Assembly: GCF_003286085.1 (NCBI RefSeq)
Contig: NW_020825294.1
Location: 12,732,501-12,796,500 of the forward strand
Length of the DNA: 64,000 nucleotides
Source of the DNA: Drosophila persimilis
Taxonomy: Eukaryota; Arthropoda; Insecta; Diptera; Drosophilidae
Direction of reading: 5' to 3'
Below, one piece after another: positions 13,576 to 24,519 of the stretch; positions within the stretch are counted from its first letter, which is position 1; each line of letters opens with the position of its first letter. The notes beneath the pieces are model-generated. The model was not told where the DNA came from, did not search any database, and worked only from the letters and a program-made list of their open reading frames with translations. A program made the translations under genes and the position numbers.

Positions 13576-13962
13576 ATGGGAGCCTTAGCAGAGGTTAGTG
13601 CACAAAAAAAGAAAAAAATATGATAACCACTGATCCGATAACCGCAGCTTGCAGGCGACGAGAAGAATGGCGAGGGATCCCGCACCTTTGTGTTCCTGAA
13701 CGAGGGACATACACTGGGCAACGCTCTGAAGACGATTATTGCCCGGTACCCAGAGGTGGACTTCTGCGGCTACACTATCCCCCATCCCACCGAGCAGAAG
13801 CTGCACTTCCGCATACAGTCACGCCGGGACCGTGCCGTAGACCTTCTCAAGCGCGGCCTCGAGGATCTGGAGGCTCTGTGCGACCACACTATAGACACCT
13901 TTGGGAAGGAGATGGATAACTTTAATGCTATGAATGCCAGAGTGGGACAAGAAAGTACATAA
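13576..13962 (+). CDS. l(2)37Cg: RNA polymerase I and III subunit AC19 (RPAC2)
   Basis: Small shared subunit of RNA polymerases I and III, partner of AC40 and equivalent to the Rpb11/alpha family. It acts in the nucleus and nucleolus. Two exons: 13576-13593 (MGALAE) and 13648-13962, joined by a 54-bp GT-AG intron in phase 0, giving 110 aa. The alternative acceptor a few bases downstream (GCTTGCAG) would put the second exon out of frame. The Rpb11-type alpha-like fold is seen in FVFLNEGHTLGN (about residues 20-31), IIARYPEVDFCGYTIPHP and LHFRIQSR, all typical of AC19. The first exon is very short. The next gene converges on this one, with its stop only 7 bp away, so the two 3' UTRs must overlap. 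The D. melanogaster name rests on recalled synteny; the family call is firm. Confidence 0.93.
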
Positions 13963-13969
13963 GTGATTT

Positions 13970-14609
13970 CTAAACGACGCTGCGCGCCTTTTTTGGGTCG
14001 TGATTGGGCTTCCGCAGGTGATGGTAATTAGGCAGGACCTTGCGGAGGAAGTCGATTTGCAGCGTCTGGGAGCCCTGCTTCTCGATCGCCTCGCGCTGCA
14101 GTGCCTGCTGACCATACACGATGGTGTTTTCCGGCAGCAGCTGGGCCGTGTGCATCCGTATGCCGGCCCCAATCACGCAGCCGCTTGGCACGGTAACGCC
14201 CGGGCCCACATAGCACTTGCTCTCGAACACGTTCTTATCCCCGATGCGGGTCGCCTCCACCGTGCAGCCCACCTCAAAGACGTTGTGTGTTCCAATACTG
14301 AGGATGTTGTTGGCATCCCATCTGGCCCCAACCTGCAGCCGGTGGGCGATGGTGGTGTACTCCTCCAGAATGCAGTTCTCCCCAATGATGATGGGCCCAG
14401 CCTCTGCGAAGACCGTTGCACTGGGGTGTACAACGCAGCCAGCGGAGAAGGTGATGTCACCGCGGAGGTTGCTCTCCTCGCAAACCACTGCCTTGGGCAT
14501 TACCTTAATGCTGGAATGGGTTGGGGGAACATACAATATCCACTGCTTGGCTCACCACACCTGCAATAGCTGTGTTTATTTGCAAATCTCACCTGTTTTC
14601 AGAGGGCAT
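13970..14609 (-). CDS. DCTN6-p27: Dynactin subunit 6 (p27)
   Basis: Pointed-end subunit of dynactin, the cofactor of cytoplasmic dynein; it pairs with p25 to help select cargo. Exon 1 is 14609-14593 (MPSEN plus two bases), the intron is 14592-14511 (GTGAG...CAG), and exon 2 is 14510-13970, giving 185 aa. This start is preferred to the in-frame ATG at 14536: splicing restores a Ser codon across the junction, and the 14536 start lies inside the intron. Left-handed beta-helix hexapeptides run through the protein (for example VVHPSATVFAEAGPIIIGENC, ISIGTHNVFEVGC-like turns and CVIGAGIRM). Its stop is 7 bp from the stop of the polymerase subunit gene. A minus-strand ATTAAA at 13926-13921, inside the neighbour's coding exon, is a candidate poly(A) signal. 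Confidence 0.92.
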
Positions 14610-14651
14610 TTTTCGCGTTGTGTTTTCCAATTTGTTTATGTTTTTCTCAGC

Positions 14652-14659
14652 TATCGATA
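14652..14659. promoter_or_regulatory. DRE site of the DCTN6-p27 / AsnRS divergent promoter
   Basis: Perfect TATCGATA, with a second ATCATCGATGG beside it, 43 bp upstream of the DCTN6 start codon and about 350 bp upstream of the AsnRS start. It most likely drives DCTN6-p27. A partial CTATCGAATAA at about 14898 lies nearer AsnRS. The 14660-15000 spacer holds nothing else I recognise. Confidence 0.65.
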
Positions 14660-15010
14660 TCATCGATGGCTGTAAAACTGTGCGATATATCTGATCACAA
14701 TTTTGTTGAGGTAAGGGGATACAAAATAAGTGACAAGCCAATGCAATAAACCTAAATCCGATCATCCTTGAGATGATTTAAAACCAAAAAAAAACCTAAT
14801 AAGCAACCTAAGCAAGGCTTTCAAACCTTCGATGGTTTTACACCGAAATGTGCTAAAAAAACAAAAAACATCGCCATTCTGTTATCGAGGTGTACGCGAC
14901 TATCGAATAAGTGGATCTGATCTGATGAAAATTTGAGCAGATTTTAAGAAGATTTTTCGCGAGATCCGACAGAAAACTACACTCCTTATTAGTCATCATT
15001 GTCGAACAAA

Positions 15011-16815
15011 ATGCCCGCTGATTTGGCTGACTTAACCTTAAGTAAGTATATTTGTTGTTTGTTAAAGAACCACATGTGCCTGCCTGCCGTCCACGTTGTC
15101 AATCGCTGCAATGTGCATCAATATTCATACTTATACGTCCGTGTGTGTATGTGTCTGCTCCTTCCTGTGCAGGCGCCCTCTTCACTTCTGAGAAGAGCGG
15201 CAGCGACGAGTCTGGAGACGGCAGCGAGGCCAAGCCCTATAAGAGCATCCTGCAGGCGATGCGCCATGCCGGCAAGGAGCCGTTCCCAACAATCTACGTG
15301 GATAGCAAGGACCCGAACGCCACCGAGTCCTTCGAGCCGGCCGCCAAGTCCCAGCTAAAGAAGATCCAGAAGCTGTTCGTGCGCGAGGGACACAAGAACG
15401 CCGAGAAGCACCAGCGTGAGGCTGGGGATGCCGAGAAGCGCCAGCAGAACCTCGAGGAGGCGCGCAATGTTAAGATCTCGGAGGACCCCAGTTGGCCCGT
15501 GGCACGTAAAATCCGCATCATGGAGGGCACTGAGAACCGTGGATCTCGAGTGAAGGTCTATGGCTGGGTGCATCGCTTGCGGCGTCAGGGAAAGGCCCTG
15601 ATATTCATCACGCTGAGGGATGGCACTGGGTTCCTGCAGTGCGTGCTCAACGACCAGCTCTGCCAGACGTACGAAGCTCTCACCCTGAGCACCGAGAGCA
15701 CTGTTGTTCTGTTTGGCACTCTGAAGCTGATCCCAGAGGGCAAGACCGCACCCGGCGGTCATGAGCTCAATGTAGACTACTGGGAGCTGATCGGACTAGC
15801 GCCACCGGGTGGCGCCGACGCTATACTAAATGAGGAGGCGCAGCCGGATGTCCAGCTGGACAACCGGCACATCATGATCCGTGGCGAGAACACCTCCAAG
15901 GTGCTCAAGATGCGGTCTGTGGTGATGCAGGCCTTCCGGGCGCACTATTTGGCACGTGGTTACAATGAGGTGACGCCTCCCACATTGGTGCAGACCCAGG
16001 TGGAGGGGGGCTCCACGCTGTTCAAGCTTCAATACTTCAGTGAGGAGGCCTATCTCACCCAGAGCTCGCAACTGTATCTGGAGACCTGTCTCCCGGCTTT
16101 GGGCGATGTCTTCACTATTGCCCAAAGTTATCGGGCGGAGCAGAGTCGCACTCGCCGCCATCTGGCCGAGTACACACACATAGAGGCGGAGTGTCCCTTC
16201 CTCACATTTGACGACCTCTTGGATCGCCTGGAGGACCTCGTCTGCGACGTGGTCGACCGTGTGCTGAAGTCCCCATGGGGCAATCTTGTGAAGGAGCTGA
16301 ACCCCGACTTTAAGCCGCCAACGAAGCCCTTCCGACGCATGAACTATTCCGATGCCATCAAATGGCTGAAGGAGAACAACGTGACCAAGGATGACGGCAC
16401 ATTCTACGAGTTTGGCGAGGACATCCCAGAGGCCCCCGAGCGCAAGATGACCGATGCCATCAACGAGCCCATAATGCTGTGTCGCTTCCCGGCCGAGATC
16501 AAATCGTTCTACATGTCTCGCTGCCCGGAGGATAAGACTCTTACCGAAAGCGTAGACGTGCTGCTTCCCAATGTAGGCGAAATCGTCGGGGGCTCCATGA
16601 GGATCTTCGACAGTGAGGAGCTGCTCAAGGGCTATCAGCGCGAGGGCATCGACCCCAAGCCCTATTACTGGTACACCGATCAACGCATCTACGGAACGCT
16701 TCCACATGGCGGCTATGGTCTGGGTCTGGAACGCTTCCTCTGCTGGCTGCTCAACCGCTACCACATTCGCGAGGTTTGCCTCTATCCCCGTTTCCTCGAC
16801 AGATGCAAGCCCTAA
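15011..16815 (+). CDS. AsnRS: Cytosolic asparaginyl-tRNA synthetase
   Basis: Class IIb synthetase that charges tRNA-Asn in the cytoplasm. Exon 1 is 15011-15041 (MPADLADLTL plus one base), the intron is 15042-15172 (GTAAGT...GCAG), and exon 2 is 15173-16815; 557 aa. Order of parts: a eukaryote-specific Lys/Glu-rich N-terminal extension (about 1-125), the anticodon-binding OB fold (VKVYGWVHRLRRQGKALIF, about residues 133-151), then the class II core. Motif 2 is seen in SYRAEQSRTRRHLAEYTHIEAE and motif 3 in GGYGLGLERFLCWLL near the C-terminus. Length and order match animal cytosolic NARS1. The 3' UTR contains a 111-bp direct duplication (16816-17030), followed by AATAAA at about 17043. Translation from an upstream in-frame codon would read through the intron and is not supported. 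Confidence 0.95.
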
Positions 16816-17033
16816 GCATCCAGCTATCCATCTTGCGTCAGCATTTAGACAGCAAATCCTTGAACTCAACTATTTAAAGCTTGTGCTCTATTCATAGTCT
16901 CTAACCATCTATCTGTATCTGTATCTGCATCCAGCTATCCATCTTGCGTCAGCATTTAGACAACAAATCCTTGAACTCAACTATTTACAGCTTCTGCTGT
17001 ATTCATAGTCTCTAACCATCTATCTGTATCCGA
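16816..17033 (+). repeat. 111-bp tandem duplication in AsnRS 3' UTR
   Basis: The segment starting GCATCCAGCTATCCATCTTG directly after the stop codon (16816-16926) is repeated from 16927 with only a few substitutions, ending around TCTGTATC at 17033. The only poly(A) signal, AATAAA near 17043, lies after the second copy, so both copies should be in the mature 3' UTR. Confidence 0.9.
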
Positions 17034-17044
17034 AATTTTCAAAA

Positions 17045-17560
17045 TAAAGGCCGCGCCTATGCTTGATCAGAATTTTCTGCTGTTGATGGGATTTTTCTCT
17101 GTCTAGTGTCGATCGGCAGAGATCCATCAGTAGCAAAGATGAGGAGATCCATTAAGAAGGGGGAATGATAGTGATAAGCCCATCGAAAGCCTCGGAAAGT
17201 CTGCCTCCGAGCCCAGCCGATTAGGAGATAGAAAAGCAGCCAAAATTGCAAAAAAAGAAAAACATATTTTTTGGTAATTTTATACTGATTTGAACTCATT
17301 CTCATTCATCTCACAATCCGGAAAACATAATTAAATCAAAGAAAATTGTTGAAAATTTATCGTCTGAATGTCGTCTTTGCCCAGAAATGTCCTGCTCGTC
17401 ATCATCCTCCTGCATTTCAAGTATCCGATCAGGGGAATGCATAATACTTAATTAATGCGTATTTTGCCCTTCTTTGATGCTTCATATAAGTAAAGACGCC
17501 AGACGCTTGGACGATCGTTTCGCCTTGAGAATGTATGCCTTCGTATTCTGCTTTCTAGAA
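17045..17560. other. Spacer between AsnRS and l(2)37Cd 3' ends
   Basis: About 500 bp between two converging genes with no coding exon seen. A minus-strand AATAAA at 17570-17565 is the probable poly(A) signal of the TFIIIC gene. Confidence 0.5.
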
Positions 17561-17613
17561 AGACTTTATTGACTTTACTAAATAAATATAAAAAGGCAGC
17601 CACCGGATCCGAA

Positions 17614-19209
17614 TCAGCTCGTGATATTATCGAACAGCTGTTCGATGTCCTTGTCCACGTAGTTCTCGGAGCTGTTCATTGTCTGGGAGTCGTCAAGCTC
17701 CATGTCCTCTTCCTGAGTCTCCTCATCTTCGCCATCGTCCTCCTCATCGGCCTGTGGCACCGCCTCAACCTCGGCCATTAGGTGCTCCTTGCGGTAATGG
17801 CTGCGCAACAGGTCGCTAATGGTGGCACAGACAATCTGTCTCACCTGAGCATCGAAGCTGGGAGGGAGCCACCCGGTGCGTTCGTTGCAAATGGCGCCAG
17901 TAAGGGGGGTGGGAATCTTCTCCAGCATATCCTGAATTTTTTGGATGCGGACGTCGCAGTAGCGAAGCATGCACTGCCTGGAGCGGGGCAACTTGTGCTC
18001 GTCGAAGTAGGGATAGTCGATATTCTGGACAAGATCGCACTTTGGCTCCTCGGCCGCAGCAGCAGAGGTCATTTTCAGTTTGGCCGACTTCCTGGAGTAG
18101 ACAAACTCGGAGACTCCAGTGCCAAAGCGCAGGCGAAAGTCAAAGGTCTGGTAGTGCCGACTGTTGAAATCCTTGCGCGGATCGTAGCCATAGCGCACGT
18201 ACAGCGTTCGCCAGGGTCCGTTGCTGAAGTAAAAAGCTAGCGACGGTATAATGCACTTGAGCTTGTCGGTGCCCACGCCAGACTCGTACAGTAGAGCTAT
18301 GCGCGTCCATATGGGGCACTCATCGAATAATTTCTGAACGCGTGCAAATTGTTCATCGGAAACGTACTTCACCTTGAGGCGTTTTAAAATTTGCGCGTCT
18401 GCCTGGGTGGGAAAGGTGTCCTGCATGTTGAATGAGATCACATCATAGCTGTCATACGTTGACTTTGTAAGCACTCCCAGTACCTCCTGCAGGCCATCCT
18501 CCGCCCCGTCGATGCGGTAGTTTCCCGTATGGACAAGGTCCACACGGGCAAACAGCTCGGGCAGGCAAAGGAGCTGACTCTGCCCGCGCCTGCAAGAAGC
18601 GGCTGTTATTCTGGTCTGATCGTCTGAACCCTCGCACTCACTTGAAGAACTCCAGGTCGGTCACGTCCGTCGGCTGCGTTTGCTCCAGGGCATACGTGAG
18701 CTTCGTCGCAGCGAGGCCATTGTCACTCTGTGGCGTGGCCCACAGCGGCAAGTACTGAAAGTCACAGAGCGCTAGGACAGTCCGGGGTTATTGTCTAATA
18801 GCTGCCTGGTTAATCTCGGTGCGAGAACTCACATTCAAAGGAGAAGCTGCGGCTGCAGTGCCCCAGAACGTGAACGAAATACTGTGGAGGTCGCAGCTTG
18901 TCCCGCTTATGCCGCCGCACAGTGACCGAGAGCAGGACGCCAGTCTTGTCTGTGCAATCTCCAAAGGCGGGCTTATTGTAGGGGTTCTGTGGATGAAAGC
19001 GCAGTTCCAGTCGCTTTACCTCATCGCCCAATACCTGGGAACAAGCAGATGAGAATGCAGATCGAACTGTGAGCGATTCAGCCACTTACTTTTGAAACGT
19101 TCACAATGCCGCCCAAGGTGCCCAGCATACGGTCCGGATGGACCACACGGCCAGGGTACTCAATCAATTCATATTCCTTACGGGGATTGAAACTCAACTG
19201 ACGCGACAT
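17614..19209 (-). CDS. l(2)37Cd: General transcription factor IIIC subunit 5 (TFIIIC63/GTF3C5-like)
   Basis: Subunit of TFIIIC, which binds A and B boxes of tRNA genes for RNA polymerase III. Four exons on the minus strand: 19209-19090, 19034-18833, 18771-18642 and 18589-17614. All introns are GT-AG and the phases agree (0, 1, 0 with two bases carried into exon 4), giving 475 aa. The N-terminus (GRVVHPDRMLGTLGGIVNVSK) and the central block (PIWTRIALLYESGV, FYFSNGPWRTLYVRYGYDPRKD) are hallmarks of the Tau95/GTF3C5 family; the latter is the triple-barrel/DNA-binding part. The C-terminus is a run of Asp/Glu (ADEEDDGEDEETQEEDMELD), an acidic tail common in this family. The gene is head-to-head with the DHX16 helicase gene, with a DRE between them. 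The melanogaster symbol is from recalled synteny. Confidence 0.9.
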
Positions 19210-19333
19210 AGTTGGTTGGAATAAATTGGTTTTAAAACATTCTCAGCACGCCGCCTGACATTTTGGATGGCTTTTTTCGACCTCCCTCTCTAGGTAACTC
19301 ACCTTGCAACCTTCCTAGAGATGCGTTATTTTA

Positions 19334-19341
19334 TATCGATA
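19334..19341. promoter_or_regulatory. DRE in the divergent l(2)37Cd / l(2)37Cb promoter
   Basis: A perfect TATCGATA within the 225-bp gap between the two divergent start codons (19209 minus, 19435 plus), followed by AAGTCGATCA. It can serve both housekeeping genes. Confidence 0.7.
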
Positions 19342-19434
19342 AGTCGATCAAATTTATGGCATGGCTGACTCACCTTGTTGTGCTGACACACCGTTTCGAT
19401 TTTGCGCCTATTGATTGTTTATTGTTTACGGAAA

Positions 19435-22297
19435 ATGTCGAGCAGAAGCAGGAAACGTACGGCTGGCAGCAGCAGCAGTGCTGAGGAGCCGGACAGCGAG
19501 GAGGAATCGAGGTTGAAGGACTTGCAGGAGCGAGATGAGTTCGCCAATCGTCTGAAGCAGCGGGATGAGGACCGCACACGCAAGGTGGTAGACTCCGCCG
19601 GTGGCCGCAAGGCTATCGAGGAAGCCACCAAACGCTTGAAGCTGGAGCACGAGGATCGGGACAAGATCGTGCCACACCTGCGCCTGCAATCGCGACGCCA
19701 GTACCTTGAAAAGCGCAAGGATGACAAAGTGGCCGAGCTGGAGGCGGATATTTTGGACGACGAGTATCTCTTCGAGGAGAGCGTGTAAGCGACTTTTCAT
19801 GCTCAATGGGTAACCGTTTAGCACTAATGATCCGTTTTTCGCTTCCCAGGTTGACCAAGCGCGAGCGGGAGGAGCGCCAGTACAAAAAGCAGCTGCTGAA
19901 CATCGCCAAGGAGCATGAGAAGGCGCGGGAGCTAGAGCGCGTACAGCGCTATCACATGCCGCAGGACATGAAGAAAGGCGAGCGCTGTAAGTGAATCTGC
20001 AAGCTGCGAATGCACACCTGATGTTCTTCTCTTTCTCAGCTGAGTATGTCGAGGTGGACGACTTCGAGAGGCAGCCCAATCCCGAGCAAAAGAAGTGGGA
20101 GGCCGAGCAGTTGGCCTCAGCCCGTTTCCAGTTTGGCGCCAAGGACGTCAAGGCCGAGGAGGAGTATGAGCTGCTGTTGGACGATCAGATTGATTTCATT
20201 CAGGCCCTGACGCTCGACGGCAGTCGCGAAAAGTCCTCCAGCCGCCAGCCGGAGTTAACGGAAAAAGAACGCAAACGGCTGACACTGGACGAGACGCGTC
20301 GCTCGCTGCCCGTGTATCCGTTCAAAGAGGATCTCATTGCCGCTGTTAAGGAGCATCAGGTGCTGATCATTGAGGGTGAAACCGGTTCGGGCAAGACCAC
20401 CCAGGTGCCACAATACCTGATCGATGCGGGATTTACCAAGGACAAGAAAATGATTGGCTGCACGCAGCCGCGTCGCGTGGCTGCCATGTCTGTGGCGGCT
20501 CGCGTAGCCGAGGAGATGGGCGTCAAGCTGGGCAACGAGGTGGGCTACAGCATACGCTTCGAGGACTGCACCTCGGACCGAACCATCCTAAAGTACATGA
20601 CGGACGGTACGCTGCATCGTGAGTTTCTCTCGGAGCCCGACTTGGCCTCATACAGTGTGATGATCATTGACGAGGCCCACGAGCGCACTCTGCATACGGA
20701 CATCCTCTTTGGCCTGGTCAAGGACATTGCTCGCTTCCGGCCAGAGCTTAAGCTGCTCATATCGAGCGCCACCCTTGACGCGGACAAGTTCTCGGCCTTC
20801 TTCGATGATGCGCCGATCTTCCGCATCCCCGGAAGACGATATCCGGTGGACATATTCTACACAAAGGCGCCGGAGGCGGACTATATTGATGCCTGCTGCG
20901 TTTCTGTGCTGCAGATACACGCCACTCAACCCTTGGGCGATATATTGGTGTTTCTGACGGGTCAGGATGAGATCGAGACCTGCCAGGAGGTTTTGCAAGA
21001 CCGCGTCAAGCGTCTGGGCTCGAAAATCCGCGAGCTGATCGTCATTCCCGTCTATGCCAACCTTCCAAGCGACATGCAGGCTAAAATCTTCGAGCCCACG
21101 CCCCCGAATGCCCGTAAAGTGATCCTGGCCACCAACATAGCAGAGACCTCTCTGACGATCGACAACATTGTCTATGTGATCGACCCGGGGTTTGCCAAGC
21201 AAAACAACTTCAATTCGCGCACCGGCATGGAGTCCCTGATGGTGGTTCCCATTTCGAAGGCATCGGCAAATCAGCGAGCCGGTCGAGCTGGGCGCACCGC
21301 GCCGGGCAAGTGCTTCCGTCTGTACACGGCATGGGCGTACAAGCATGAGCTGGAGGACAACACGGTGCCGGAGATACAGCGCATCAATCTGGGCAACGCA
21401 GTGCTTATGCTCAAGGCCTTGGGCATAAACGATTTGATACACTTTGACTTTTTGGATCCACCCCCTCACGAGACACTCGTCCTGGCCCTGGAACAGCTCT
21501 ATGCTCTGGGTGCTCTCAATCATCATGGGGAGCTGACCAAGCTGGGTCGGCGAATGGCCGAATTTCCTGTGGATCCCATGATGGGCAAGATGTTGCTGGC
21601 CAGCGAAAAGTGAGTAGTGAAGTAATGTTGTTCCAAAGCAAAAACTTTATCGTGAAGATTCTTCCACAGGTACAAATGTTCTGAGGAGATGGTCACGATT
21701 TCGGCAATGCTGTCGGTGAACAGTGCCATCTTCTATCGGCCCAAAGACAAGATCATACACGCGGACACGGCCCGCAAGAACTTCAACCACATGCACGGCG
21801 ACCACCTGAGCCTGCTGCAGGTCTACAATCAGTGGGCGGAGACGGACTACAGCACGCAGTGGTGCTACGAAAACTTCATCCAGTACCGCTCAATGAAGCG
21901 GGCGCGCGATGTCCGGGAGCAGCTGGTAGGCCTGATGCAGCGCGTCGAGATCGACATGGTCAGTTGCCTGCCGGAGACTATAAATGTGCGCAAGGCGGCC
22001 ACTGCCGGATATTTCTACCATGTGGCGCGCCTCTCCAAGGGCGGCCACTACAAGACCATCAAGCACAACCAGACGGTTATGATTCATCCGAATTCTTCGC
22101 TTTTCGAGGAGCTGCCCCGCTGGGTTCTCTACCATGAGCTGGTCTTCACCTCCAAGGAGTATATGAGGCAGGTTATTGAGATCGAAAGCAAGTGGCTGCT
22201 GGAAGTGGCCCCTCATTACTACAAAGCGAAGGAGTTGGAGGACTCGACGAACAAAAAGATGCCTAAGGGCGCTGGGCGGGCCGAAATGACACAATAA
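19435..22297 (+). CDS. l(2)37Cb: Spliceosomal DEAH-box RNA helicase DHX16 (Prp2 orthologue)
   Basis: ATP-dependent RNA helicase that remodels the activated spliceosome before the first splicing step. Four exons, 19435-19784, 19850-19986, 20040-21609 and 21670-22297, with three GT-AG introns of 65, 53 and 60 bp; 894 aa. The N-terminal 200 residues are charged and coiled-coil-like (Ser/Glu/Arg rich). Helicase motifs in order: motif I GETGSGKT (275-282), motif Ia TQPRRVAA, motif II DEAH (373-376), [13 protein letters not shown] and motif [10 protein letters not shown] (574-581), followed by the HA2/ratchet and OB-fold regions typical of DHX15/16/38. The second exon boundary rejects the run-on frame at 19991. 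An unrelated DRE (22349-22356) lies about 50 bp after the stop. Confidence 0.96.
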
Positions 22298-23170
22298 ATC
22301 TGTGGTTTCTCTCTTTCCAATTTTCCAATTTTATGTTTGAATCTAACTTATCGATAACACTTGATTCCGTTGTGAGGAGTAGAGTTCAAGTAAAATCCAT
22401 GTGAACTGCCATTTCAAAACATTGTTTGGTAAAATTTGTGTGTAGAATGTAGTTCATGTATCATCAGTGATTTCATACGATGATGCGCGATGATCATTAA
22501 TTTTCATGCAGTGATTAGATTCCTGATCAGCATCGAATTTCTGATCGTTTCCCATCAGTGGCTCAATATGGCTGATAGAAATAAATGCCCAAATTTTTTC
22601 AAATTTACATTCAGGTGTCACTTATGGTAATTACATAAAAATGTACTTAATATACACAGTTGTACAGTTACCATGAACAAATATTAATTTAGTAGACATT
22701 GTTGTTGAGCTTTTTTTTTTTTTGAAATTTTATAGACAAATCCAACAAAGATGAAACCGTATACTGTATGGTTAGTGATGAAACTTAAAATTAACCAGTC
22801 TTGTAGAATCCTTGACGTAGAACGATTAACCTATTATAAGCCAAGGGGGTATATCAATTTTAATTATTTAATAATGCTAGCGCAGTTTAGGTGGAAGATT
22901 CAGTGTTTTTTTTTTAATGAATCTATAAGAAGAATTTACAATAGTTAATATTTTCCGCCATATACCTCAAGTAGTTGAACTATTTAAATAGAGGGGTCTT
23001 AAGTGGGCTAAGTTCGGTTTTTCATCATACGAGACGCTATATTGTTGTTGAGGAACCAAAATTGAGGCAAAAAACAATCTAAGTCAAGTATTTAAAATAA
23101 GCCAGTCAAGTAGAAAATAGATTCATTAAATGGATAAAATTATGTGGACGTAGCTAACTGTTCTATCTAG
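22298..23170. other. AT-rich spacer between helicase and prohibitin genes
   Basis: No coding exon recognised. It holds a DRE (TATCGATA, 22349-22356) and a 21-bp block at 22760-22780 (core TACTGTATGGTTAGTG) identical to one half of the 34-bp palindrome at 38437-38470. Confidence 0.5.
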
Positions 23171-23177
23171 CAAATAA

Positions 23178-23401
23178 TATTCGACGGAATATCAAAATCG
23201 GGGAATATAGAACTTGAATTCGTCAGTATATTACGGTATATTTTTAAAATGAGACGGTAGGTTTTTTGTATATTTCTGAGGGTATATTAGCTGTATATTA
23301 GCGATAAATCCACGGTCACACTGCTCTCACGGCTAAAATTTTGTTTTAAAATAGAAATTGTGTGTTAATTTTTAATAATTCGCATTTCAAAGTTGTTAAA
23401 A
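23178..23401 (+). promoter_or_regulatory. Prohibitin promoter and noncoding first exon
   Basis: GGTATATTT-type motifs (Motif 6) at about 23230-23290 precede GGTCACACTG (Motif 1) at 23314-23323. A noncoding first exon of about 80 bp ends at 23401, where GTAAGT opens an intron whose acceptor CGCACAG ends at 23615, three bases before the start codon. The upstream 150 bp matches the cassette at 12398-12560 in inverse orientation. Confidence 0.7.
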
Positions 23402-23618
23402 GTAAGTTCCAACATCTTGCCGCTCACGCAATTTCAGAATTATGTTATTACGGCATAAAAACATGAACACTGCACGTTGTCGGCCAACTATGACGATCTA
23501 ACCTAAAAAGTTGATGAAATTGATAAGTCTAGTCGGCTTTTTATTTACATACATATAGAAATAAATACATAGTTAGGCACATTAAGCCAATAATTTTCTT
23601 CTTACTTTCGCACAGACT

Positions 23619-24507
23619 ATGGCTGCCCAGTTTTTCAATCGCATTGGCCAGATGGGCCTCGGAGTGGCAGTGCTCGGCGGCGTTGTTAATTCCGCATTAT
23701 ATAATGTGGAGGGGGGCCATCGAGCTGTGATCTTTGATCGTTTCACCGGCATCAAGGAGCATGTAGTTGGCGAGGGCACGCACTTCTTCATACCATGGGT
23801 GCAGCGACCCATTATTTTCGACATACGCTCTCAGCCCCGCAACGTTCCAGTCATCACGGGCAGCAAGGATTTGCAGAATGTTAACATTACACTGCGTATC
23901 CTGTACCGTCCCATACCCGATCAGCTGCCAAAGATTTACACGATTTTGGGCCAGGACTACGATGAGCGTGTCCTGCCATCCATTGCTCCTGAGGTGCTGA
24001 AGGCAGTCGTCGCTCAATTCGATGCCGGAGAGCTGATTACTCAGCGCGAGGTGAGTTTTGATAGAAACGATAATATGCTTTTTGCTAATCTTTGTGCCCA
24101 ACCTCCAGATGGTTTCGCAGCGCGTATCACAGGAGCTGACCTTGCGCGCCAATCAGTTCGGGTTCATTCTGGACGACATCTCTCTGACACACTTGACCTT
24201 TGGCCGTGAGTTCACGCTGGCCGTTGAGATGAAACAAGTTGCCCAGCAGGAGGCAGAGAAGGCCCGCTTCGTTGTGGAGAAGGCCGAACAGCAGAAGCTA
24301 GCATCGATCATTTCGGCCGAGGGTGATGCCGCCGCTGCCGGTTTGCTGGCCAAATCGTTCGGCGAGGCTGGTGACGGTTTGGTCGAGCTGCGTCGTATTG
24401 AAGCCGCCGAGGACATTGCTTACCAACTGTCAAGATCCCGTGGCGTTGCCTACTTGCCCAGTGGCCAGAACACGCTCCTGAATCTGCCCTCGACCATTGC
24501 GCAGTAG
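23619..24507 (+). CDS. l(2)37Cc: Prohibitin 1
   Basis: Inner-membrane ring-forming mitochondrial protein, partner of prohibitin 2, needed for mitochondrial structure and for stability of newly made inner-membrane proteins. Coding exons 23619-24050 and 24109-24507 are joined in phase 0 by a 58-bp intron (GTGAGT...CCAG); 276 aa, the normal PHB1 length. Seen: an N-terminal hydrophobic anchor ([20 protein letters not shown], about 9-28), the SPFH/band 7 domain from [11 protein letters not shown] to the [20 protein letters not shown] block, then a Lys/Glu/Ala coiled coil ([20 protein letters not shown]) and a short C-terminus. A 5' UTR intron (23402-23615) precedes the start codon. In flies this is one of the classical lethal loci next to Ddc. 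Confidence 0.96.
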
Positions 24508-24519
24508 CTCGGCGCGTCT

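Noticed and set aside
15826..16869. 347-codon open frame antisense to AsnRS
   Set aside because: Mirror of a GC-rich, codon-biased real gene; no family features, and the sense strand is clearly AsnRS.
20648..21526. 292-codon open frame antisense to the DHX16 helicase
   Set aside because: Shadow of the helicase exon caused by codon bias.
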